Origin: Patescibacteria group bacterium
Lineage (GTDB): Bacteria; Patescibacteriota; Patescibacteriia; Magasanikbacterales; GWA2-37-8
Assembly: GCA_028705565.1 (NCBI GenBank)
Contig: JAQWDH010000009.1
Span: 1-32,612, forward strand
Length of the DNA stretch: 32,612 nt
Direction of reading: 5' to 3'
Shown here one piece after another: positions 22,145-30,900 of the stretch. The notes under the pieces were generated by a model, which saw nothing but the letters and a program-made list of their open reading frames with translations, was not told the origin of the DNA and ran no database searches. Made by a program: the position numbers and the translations under genes. The first letter of the stretch is position 1. Each line of letters opens with the position of its first letter.

Positions 22145-23264
22145 AATTTCTTATTGGTTTGTTTTCTTTTTTCTTTCCGTGTGGACGGGAATGTTTATTT
22201 TTTCGCAAGGTTTGTATTGCGCCGCTGTTTTGGACGCGGATGCCGTGCTTTCTGAATTCAAATACGAAGCCGGTCAAGAAATAACGCGCCCGGCTCCGAT
22301 TAAAGTAAAAGGACTTTATCTCACGGCTTACTCGGCCGGAAATCCGCAGAAAATTTCCGAGATAATCGGTTTGATAAAAAGCACGGAATTAAACAGCGTG
22401 GTCATTGATTTGAAAGATTACAGCGGGCTCGTTCTTTACGATTCAAAAATTGATTTTGTCAACAAAAACGGATTGAAAGAAACGCGAATAAAAAATCTCA
22501 AATCGCTCGTAAAAAAATTAAAAGACAATGGAGTGTACGCCATAGCGCGCATCAGCGTTTTTCAAGACCCGATGCTTGCCGAAAAAAAACCGGATTTGGC
22601 GATTAAAACAAAGGACGGAAAATTATGGAGAGACAAAAAAGGATTGGCGTGGGTGAATCCGATAAAACGCGAAGTTTGGGATTATGTGATTTCCGTCGCC
22701 AAAGAAGCGAGCCGCGCCGGTTTTGATGAAATCAATTTTGATTATATCCGTTTTCCGACAGACGGCGATATGGGCGCGCTGGCTTACGCAATAGGCGGAA
22801 AGAAAAGATACGAAGTGATGAATGAATTTTATAAATATCTGTCGGAACGGATGAAAAATGAGCCGGTTTATATTTCCGCCGACCTGTTTGGGCTTACGAC
22901 TGAAAAAAGCGGGGAAGACGATATGCAAATAGGTCAGAGATTGGCGGACGCGGTAAAATATTTTGATTATGTATGCCCGATGGTTTACCCGTCGCATTAT
23001 CCGAAAAATTATATGGGTTTTAAAAATCCGGCCGAACATCCGTATGAAGTTGTTTTGAACGCGATGAAAGCCGGCGTTAAGCAAGCGACCGGCAACAGAG
23101 GCAAACTGCGCGCTTGGATTCAGGCATTTAATATGGGAGCGATTTATGACGGAGATAAAATCAAAGCGCAAATCAAAGCGTCTGACGACGCGGGCGCTGA
23201 CGGATGGATTTTATGGAACGCGAGAAATGTGTATGCCGCCGACGGGTTGTCAGTGGTCAAATGA
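22125..23264 (+). CDS. Exported glycoside-hydrolase-like protein (DUF4015)
   Basis: 379 residues. An N-terminal signal anchor (about 5-35) is followed by a TIM-barrel domain of the DUF4015 putative glycosyl hydrolase family: VKGLYLTAYSAGN, STELNSVVIDLKDYSG, GVYAIARISVFQDPMLAEKKPDLAIK, WVNPIKREVWDYVISVAKEA, GFDEINFDYIRFP, and near the end YDYVCPMVYPSHY-like and WILWNARN. The Asp/Glu in the DEINFDY segment are the likely catalytic or binding acids. The role is probably cell-envelope polysaccharide handling; no substrate is established. The start overlaps tsaC by 20 nt. Confidence 0.88.
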   Translation: MYYIIRKISYWFVFFFLSVWTGMFIFSQGLYCAAVLDADAVLSEFKYEAGQEITRPAPIKVKGLYLTAYSAGNPQKISEIIGLIKSTELNSVVIDLKDYSGLVLYDSKIDFVNKNGLKETRIKNLKSLVKKLKDNGVYAIARISVFQDPMLAEKKPDLAIKTKDGKLWRDKKGLAWVNPIKREVWDYVISVAKEASRAGFDEINFDYIRFPTDGDMGALAYAIGGKKRYEVMNEFYKYLSERMKNEPVYISADLFGLTTEKSGEDDMQIGQRLADAVKYFDYVCPMVYPSHYPKNYMGFKNPAEHPYEVVLNAMKAGVKQATGNRGKLRAWIQAFNMGAIYDGDKIKAQIKASDDAGADGWILWNARNVYAADGLSVVK

Positions 23265-23311
23265 CCAATGTCCAATGTCCAATGACCGCAGTCCAATGTC
23301 CGTAGTCCAAA
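23263..23311 (+). repeat. Heptanucleotide tandem repeat
   Basis: Seven consecutive 7-nt units with consensus GTCCAAT: GACCAAT, GTCCAAT, GTCCAAT, GACCGCA, GTCCAAT, GTCCGTA, GTCCAAA. It begins at the stop of the DUF4015 gene and ends 10 nt before rsmA. No coding role. Confidence 0.85.
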
Positions 23312-23321
23312 ATAGTCCACT

Positions 23322-24155
23322 ATGCCAAATTTATTCAGCATAAATTATTTGAAACAATTGTGCGCGGAATACCATTTTACGCCGTCAAAAAAATACGGCC
23401 AGAATTTTTTAATAAACCCGGCTCCGATAACAAGGATGGTTGAGGCCGCGGAAATTTCCAAAGAGGACACGGTCGTTGAGATCGGACCAGGGTTTGGAAT
23501 TTTAACATTCGCGCTGGCGGAAAAAGCCGGAAAAGTTTTGGCGTTTGAAATTGAAAAAAAATTGGAATCGTATTGGAATAAAAAAATTGAACATTATAAA
23601 AATATTGAGATTGTTTGGGGAAACGTTTTAAAAAGTTCCAAATTCCAAAATTCAAAATTCAAAAAATATAAAGTGGTCGCTAATTTGCCGTATCAAATTA
23701 CCTCCAACGCGATACGCGTTTTTTTGGAAGCGGAAAACAAACCTGAAATAATCGTTTTGATGATACAAAAAGAAGTCGCGGAAAGGATTTGCGCTGGGCC
23801 AGGAAAAATGTCAATTTTATCCGTGTCTGTTCAGTATTACGCCGAACCGGAAATCGTTATGAAAGCCCCGCGTTCGTATTTTTGGCCGGAACCGGGCGTT
23901 GACAGCGCGGTTTTAAAATTAAAAGTTTGCAAAAATCGTGACACCGACGTTGAAAATTTTTTCAGGATGGTTAAAACAGGATTCGCGAACAAACGGAAAA
24001 TGTTGATTAAAAATCTTGAGTCGCTGGTCGGCAAAGACGGAAAAGAAAAATTAAAAAACGCTTTTAAACAAACAGGGCTTGATGAAAAAATTCGCGCGCA
24101 GGACTTATCCGTTGAGGATTGGGTGGGGCTGTCTATTAAAATTTTTAATTTTTAA
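23322..24155 (+). CDS. rsmA: 16S rRNA dimethyladenosine transferase
   Basis: RsmA/KsgA dimethylates A1518 and A1519 of 16S rRNA during small-subunit assembly. 277 residues: KKYGQNFLIN at the N-terminus, SAM motif VEIGPGFGILTFALAE (Gly55-x-Gly57-x), the base-flipping/catalytic NLPYQI at 121-126, and the C-terminal helical domain with the YFWPEPGVDSAV motif. Residues about 106-114 (SKFQNSKFK) come from a simple AT-rich repeat (TTCCAAATTCC-like units), a small in-frame insertion before NLPY. The Shine-Dalgarno is weak. Confidence 0.95.
   Translation: MPNLFSINYLKQLCAEYHFTPSKKYGQNFLINPAPITRMVEAAEISKEDTVVEIGPGFGILTFALAEKAGKVLAFEIEKKLESYWNKKIEHYKNIEIVWGNVLKSSKFQNSKFKKYKVVANLPYQITSNAIRVFLEAENKPEIIVLMIQKEVAERICAGPGKMSILSVSVQYYAEPEIVMKAPRSYFWPEPGVDSAVLKLKVCKNRDTDVENFFRMVKTGFANKRKMLIKNLESLVGKDGKEKLKNAFKQTGLDEKIRAQDLSVEDWVGLSIKIFNF
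23636..23665 (+). repeat. Short repeat of TTC(C)AAA type inside rsmA
   Basis: Four units, TTCCAAA, TTCCAAAA, TTCAAAA, TTCAAAAA, in a row, encoding a Ser/Lys/Phe-rich patch. Probably replication slippage or a small repeat insertion; the frame is kept. Confidence 0.6.
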
Positions 24156-24212
24156 TTTTATAAATCCGTATTTGGAATTTAGTTGCGTCTTATTATTTAT
24201 CCACTTCTTTAC

Positions 24213-24241
24213 CTGACTTCATTTTTGTTTTATGGTATAAT
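24213..24241 (+). promoter_or_regulatory. Promoter of the TSP3 / giant-protein genes
   Basis: CTGACT (24213-24218), 17-nt spacer, TATAAT (24236-24241) preceded by TGG (extended -10). A perfect inverted repeat, TGGTAT-AATA-ATACCA, covers the -10 and the bases after it, a possible operator. About 35 nt before the start codon. Confidence 0.75.
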
Positions 24242-24275
24242 AATACCATTATAGCTTCCTATTTTTCGTTGTCTT

Positions 24276-24902
24276 ATGGACGAAATCGGAAAGCAACCCA
24301 ACGGTTTGAAAAAAGAGCAAAAGATTGGAATTATTCTCCTGTCTTTTTTTGCTGTATTCGCGATTGGATTGGGGGTTTTACAAATCAGGAACACGATGTA
24401 TTCTCCGTTCGCTTTGAAAAAAACAGCGCCTCCGATTGACGAGAGTTTGACAAACGATATGAACGCTTTGCGTTTTCGCGACACGGACAAAGACGGCCTG
24501 AATGATTTTGATGAACTGTATGTTTATACTACGAGTCCATATCTTGAAGACACGGATTCTGACGGAATTTTTGATAAGCAAGAAATAGACAGCGGCACAA
24601 ATCCGATTTGCGCGGAAGGAAAGGAATGCGAATCCGCGGGATTGGCTTCGGACGCGTTGTTGACGCAGAGCGCGACAAACACGTCAGCGTTTGGCGCGGT
24701 CGCTCCGGAAACGGAAAAACCCGTGAATATAAACGAGGCATTGCAAGATCCGAAACAGCTCCGCCAGATGCTTTTGGATTCCGGAATGAATGAACAAATT
24801 TTAAATAAAATTTCCGATAAAGATTTATTAAAAATGGTTCAGGAAATTATGGTATCCACTTCCACGATGGATATGATGAAACAGCTGAATAATATAAAAT
24901 GA
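24276..24902 (+). CDS. Membrane-anchored TSP3-repeat (calcium-binding) protein
   Basis: 208 residues. One membrane helix at about 17-35 (IGIILLSFFAVFAIGLGVL) anchors it; the rest is outside. Two thrombospondin-type-3 units follow: RDTDKDGLNDFDELYVYTT and EDTDSDGIFDKQEIDSGTNP, with Asp at alternate positions for calcium binding. A Ser/Thr/Ala-rich linker and a helical C-terminus (LRQMLLDSGMNEQILNKIS...) complete it. It stands 21 nt before the giant exported protein, so the two are probably co-expressed and may act together at the cell surface. No family function is known beyond the repeats. Confidence 0.85.
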   Translation: MDEIGKQPNGLKKEQKIGIILLSFFAVFAIGLGVLQIRNTMYSPFALKKTAPPIDESLTNDMNALRFRDTDKDGLNDFDELYVYTTSPYLEDTDSDGIFDKQEIDSGTNPICAEGKECESAGLASDALLTQSATNTSAFGAVAPETEKPVNINEALQDPKQLRQMLLDSGMNEQILNKISDKDLLKMVQEIMVSTSTMDMMKQLNNIK

Positions 24903-24923
24903 AATTGAAAATGAAATTTTTTT

Positions 24924-27900
24924 ATGTCAAAAATTAAAAAAACCGGCCTTGGATTTATGATAGCGATTTTCGCTTTTTTCAGTATGTTCGGTTCGCTGTT
25001 TTTTTCAATTCGTCCGGCTCAAGCGCAGTTGCCTGTCACTATAACAACTTCACTTCCGGATACTGTAAAAGATTTAAAGGATATATTAATGAGTTTTTTG
25101 AAAGGCGCGCTTTTAAATGCTGTGATTCAGGCAGTAAGTTACGCCACTGATAAAATAGCTTACGAAGGAGCGGTTTGGATGGCTTCGGGAGGAAAAGGAC
25201 AATCGCCGATGGCGCACACGGAAAGTTTCGGCGATTTTATGGCGAATGTCGGAGACGAGGCGTTCGGAGTCGCTTTGGAAGAACTCGGCGAACCGTATGG
25301 TTTGAATTTATGCGAAGTTCCGGACCCGCAAATTGATTTGACTTTGCGTCTCGGCATCGGCTTAAACGCGCGCGCCGGAACAGCCCAGGCTCAACAAATT
25401 CCGAACTGCTCTTGGAGCCAATTCCGCGAAAATTGGAGCAGCGCGATTGACACTTGGCGAAGTCAATACGGTTCGCAGGACGCTCTTTTAAATCAATTGA
25501 ACGATTCAATTTCAGTTGACCAAAGCGATGTGGGAATTTATCTTGGCGCTTTGGCGAGAATCAATGATAGAGTGGTTGCCGAGAGAGAAGGCGAGGCGGC
25601 GCAGAGGACAGAGGACAGCGGTTTTAAGGCCCAAGTAAAACAAATATCAGATACCATTCTTACACCCGGCAATATGATAATGGCCGAAGCGCAAGCAAAT
25701 TTGCCGAGCGCGCAACAAGATAAATCAGCTGAAAATTTTGACGCTCAGCTTGCCGCGGCAGGCGATAACGCGTTTATGATTATTCCGACAATGCTAGCCA
25801 CATTTTTAAACACGCTTACTTCGCAGATGATTACGAATTATACCGAGAAAGGAATGTTTCCTTTTGGCATTGGAACTGAAGAAGGGGGCGGTTCTGATGT
25901 CGCGAGCGAATACGGTTCAATTTCTTCAGTAAGCGGACGGCGCGCCGCAGAGAAAATTTTCAGCGATTTGCTTACGACTAAAGTGTCTGCTGTGGAAAGA
26001 TACAATATCCTGCCGGAGTTGACAAATTGTCCCGACACTCCCGGTATTTACAATTGCGTTGCCGATGAATCTTTGGCGCAAGCCGCGCAAGAATCCACAA
26101 CCGGAAAACCGATTACAATTAAAGAAGCGATTGAAAAAGATTGGCTGCACGGAAATTGGAAATTGATTTCTCCGAATCGCGAAGCTGATAATATAAATAA
26201 AACTTGTTACCAAAGTTCTTATTGTTATGCAAATATAAAAGTTTTGCGCCAGTTGCGTTTATTGCCATTGGGTTTTGAGATCGCGGCTTTGAACAGCGAC
26301 CCGGATAATCCTTGGACATTGAAACAGGTGGTTGACGGGTTTAGCGATTGCAGTTATATCAAAGACAGCCAGGGGAATATCGCTGGAATCAATAATGATC
26401 CCGTTAACAAACCATTTTGTCATCTTATTGACCCGAATTGGGTGATAAAGATATCGCCTGTGCGGTGCAATGCGATGGTTTACGGTTCAACTCCGATGGC
26501 GGACGGATTGTCAATACGGAAAGAAGAATGCGTGGATATGCCGTCTTGTGTCGGTTTTAACACCGACGGCTCCTGCTACGCTTACGGATATTGCGCGCGT
26601 GAAAAAAATGTTTGGCGTTTTGACGCTGATAAATGCGAACCCGAATACGCCAGTTGCCGAGTTTTTAAAGACGAAGGCGGCAACCAGCTCGCTTATCTCT
26701 ATCGCACGCTGGACACTTCTTATTGTTCGCAGGACACGGAAAATTGCGCGGCATACAGTTTATATAAAAAGAACGGAAAATGGGCCGAGCCGGATTCCAA
26801 TTTTATAAATCAACAAATTCATTTTAATAAAAAAGTTTCCGCTTCTTGTTCGTCCGGTTCAGCCGGATGTTCGGCGTTTAAAATCGCTTCAGCCGACAGT
26901 TCATTGTATCTTAAAAAAGCGCCGGATTATTTGAAGTGTTATGATGCTGACACGGCTACGGAAAAAATTGACTGGCCGCAGACACAGGCCGATTTAACCA
27001 AAATGAAATTAAGCGAAGAATGTGGAGAATACGCCAAAGCATGTATTAAAGATGAGCTTGGTTGCAATTGGTACACATCGGTTTTAAATCCATCGCTGAA
27101 AATTCCGGGCAAATTCACGCCGGCTGCGGTTGAAGAAAATCAAATCGTTTGGAACGACCAGTGCGACGCGAAATGTTCCGGATACGCGGCTTATCGTGAA
27201 ATGCCAAGTAATTATTCCAACGGATTAAACACCGCTTACATCGTTCCTTCCACAGGACAATCATGTTCGTCGGAAGAAGAAGGGTGCGCGGCTTTCACAA
27301 ATTTGGAAACCACCGAGAGCGGTTTGGAAAAATCAGAATACTATTCATATCTGCGTCCCTGTATTAAACCAGACGCTAATAAACAGCAAACTTTTTATAC
27401 TTATGAGGGTTCCGTGGTCGGCGGTTATCAATTGAAAGTTTTTATTTTGGAAAAAGACGAACAAGGAGGTCCGAAATATTTTTATCGCGCAGCTGATGAT
27501 ATAAATTTATATACTACGATGTGCTCGGAAGATTTGTATAAAAAAGGTTTGGCGAGTTTGGACTGCCGGCAATTCAATGACGCGCAAGGAAATGTTTTTT
27601 ACAAACTGCTTTCAAAAACAATCGCGGTTTCAGAAAAATGCGTTTCTTATCGTTTGAATAGCACTGAATTATACGCGGTCGCCGCGGCAGACGCGACAGC
27701 TTGCTCAAATATGAACGGCGTGTGGAGAAACAACGAATGTAAAGTATGCTTCCAAAATGGCGAATACAGAGACGAATTTTGTTTTTACTCCGGTTTGCCG
27801 CAGGGTGTTGCAAACAACGCGGGCGAAAGCAAAGGTTGTTCATCGGCAGTTGATACTTGCCGAGCGTATAAAGGCAACGCAGGAAATAATATAAAATTAA

Positions 27901-30900
27901 TTTATGAAAATGATTTTGAAATCACAGGAGAAGCCGTGAACAATTGGTCTGCAAAAACTGGACAAATTTCTTTGTCCCCTGAAGCCACCCGTGTCGGAGG
28001 ACACTCTTTGAGCTATGTGAATCAGAACGCGGATTCGGTCTCTTTGAATAATTTAAGTTTGAAAGCCGGAAAGAGTTATGATTTGACTTTTTGGGCAAAA
28101 GCCGGCGCCGGAAAAATCACCGTGAGTTTAAACAGCGGTGTTTTTGGCGTTGTAACTCCTGGCGACACTTGGCAATATTATCATCTAGGGCCAGTTGAAT
28201 TGACGGGCGCGGATTCAGGCGCGAATTTATCTTTCGCTTTGGAAAAAGGAGGAAGGATATATCTGGATAATTTGCGTTTAACGGAAATCACCGATTATAT
28301 TTATTTGGTAAAAAAATCTTTAGTTGTTGACCCTGTTTGCGACAGCGACGCGGACGACGGATTGCCGGGCGAAGCGTTGGGATGTTCGGAATACAAAACA
28401 GCTGATAATAATTCCATATTTTTAACCAATTTCAGTTATCTTTGCCGCGAAGACGCGATCGGTTGTGTCGGTTTGGTTGACACATATAATACGCCATCTG
28501 ACGCAAAACCGCGCGCGTATAATGTTTGGCTTGCTGGTGAAAGCGGATCTACTCCCGAAATAACAATTGGAGGAAAAATTTTCTCTTGCCACATTTCAGT
28601 CGGCGAAAACGGATGTTATACAAATATTTTTGGATACATAAAAGAACAGATTGAAACCGCCGGAGGATTGTTCAATGCTTCGTCGGTTTATATTTCAGCA
28701 GATACTTCCGTGAACAGCCCGATTTATTTGGTGGCTATCAAAGAAGCGACCTGCAATCAAGCTGATTTGGGTTGTTCAAAAGCCGGACTTAAAAAATCCA
28801 CACAGGCAGGTTATCAATACGAAGATGTTTTGATTAAAAACGACCCGGCGACTTATGAACAGACATTGTGCCAGAGCGAAGCTGTCGGTTGTCGCGCTTA
28901 TTCTTCGGCGCAAGGAACATATTATTTTAAAGCTCCGGAAATGACCGGACAAAAAGTTTGTTCTTATAAAAAAGATGTTACCGTGAATGGAGTAAAAACC
29001 AGCGGATGGTTTTGGAAAAACACGGGTATTTGCTCAAACAATTCAACAAGATATTGTTCCGAGAATGGCGATTGCGCGACCGGAGGAACTTGCCAGGGCA
29101 TAGGCGACCAACCATGTTATCCGAATTATCTTTTGGCAGGAGGAAATTATGGAATTTGGTCTTTCGGAGACAAAGCGGAATACAAAAATTTTGTCGGCGA
29201 ATGTTCTATAGAAGCTGACGGATGTTCAAAATTTGTTGACCATTCAGACAATGACACCGCGTATTATTTTTTGGAAAACAATAAATTTAAAAATAAACAA
29301 AGCGAATGCAGAGGCGAGGCGAGCCAAAGCTACGGATGTATTTTGCTTGATAAAACGGATTCGCCAAATAAATCGTGGAGCACCGCTGCGACTTATCTCG
29401 CGAGCGCGCGCAAGAGTTATGATTTGGTTGCTCCGGAATCAAATGAAAACAATGACGCGAATGTAATTATAAAAGTAACGAAAGACAGAGAGTGCGGAGA
29501 GTGGCTTTATTGCAACCAGGTGCGACCGGTAAAAAACCCTGAAACAGGAGAAGTCGCTAATAAATGTTACGGGTTGGGTGTATGCGAAAAATCCCAGCCC
29601 GGCGAAGGAAGCAGCCAATGCGCAAAAGATATTACTTCAAATTGGGAAGGCAAAAATCAAATTTTAACGGAAAATGTTTATCGCGGACGCGATGTTTCGT
29701 GGAGAGGAATGGATTATTCCGGCTATTCGTTGTTTAACCAATTCCAACCTGCTGATTTGAACACGGTTGTTTATAGTGAAGGAGGCAAGGAATATAGCAT
29801 TTTGGCGATTTATAAAAATGAAACCTGTTCGGGCGCAGATGACGGAAAAAATTGCGGAAAAGACAATAATGGCGATGGCAATAAAGACGGAATATGCAGT
29901 AAAAAAATGTGTTATTATCCTGTTTCTGGAATTACTCCCGGCGGAGCGCAAGGGCTTGTAAAAGATAAATTGGTTGAGACATCTGTTTGTCGCGGTTATC
30001 CTGAAAAAGACAGTCCATATCCGTCCTCCATACTTTCAAGCGACGGCAGGTTTAAAACAGGTTTTGATAAAGTGAATTTATGCAACGGAGGCGATTGCGA
30101 TTGCAGTTATCTTAAAAAATCATACGGTTCAAACGATGAAAAATCAATGTATTACGAGTCGGCAGATTTAGCCGGAGACCGCGTGTGCAGTGGAGGAAAA
30201 TATAATGATGTTTTTTGCTCAGAAGATGGAACGACAACCGCGGAAGAAGGTTATGTGACGAAAGAAAATTGTCAGAATGAAGGCGGATCGTGTTTGAGCG
30301 CGCATCGCCAGTCGTATCTTACGGGCTGGCAGGGTTATTGTTTGGAGCGCGATATGAGGCGAAAAATCAATGGCGACCCAAAACAGAATTCTTGTTTGAC
30401 GTGGCTGCCTTTGGACGCCGGTTCAGGCATTAAAGATATTTTTTACGAAAACACTTCCGCCGGTTATTTGGCGAATAATAATCAGGATAGGTATGTGTGT
30501 TTGTATAACGAATCGCCGTTGGATAAAAATTATTCAAAAGTGTTCGTTGATATGAATGGAAGTTCGGAAGGCGGAATGGTTAACGCTTTTGTAGATGTCG
30601 GAAGTAATTATAACCAATATGGCGATTTATTAGATGAGGATAATTATGTAAGGGGAGTTGACCCGAAATTGCAAATAATTATGGACAGTGGAAAATTTGG
30701 GGTTAATTTTACTTCTTTGGCAAAGGCGGTTATAAATAAAAGTTATATAATGTCAGATGAGAACCTCCGTTCAAATGAGAACAGCCGTCTTTATAGGGAA
30801 TGGTTTATACCTTTGGGTCGCGATTATGTAATCCCCGGCAATAACGGCAATGAAGATTTTATCAAAAAAGAAGAAATCAAAAGGATTGATGTGTATTTTG

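Noticed and set aside
23263-23311. CRISPR or iteron origin
   Set aside because: The 7-nt units are contiguous without spacers, and no replication gene or DnaA boxes are near.
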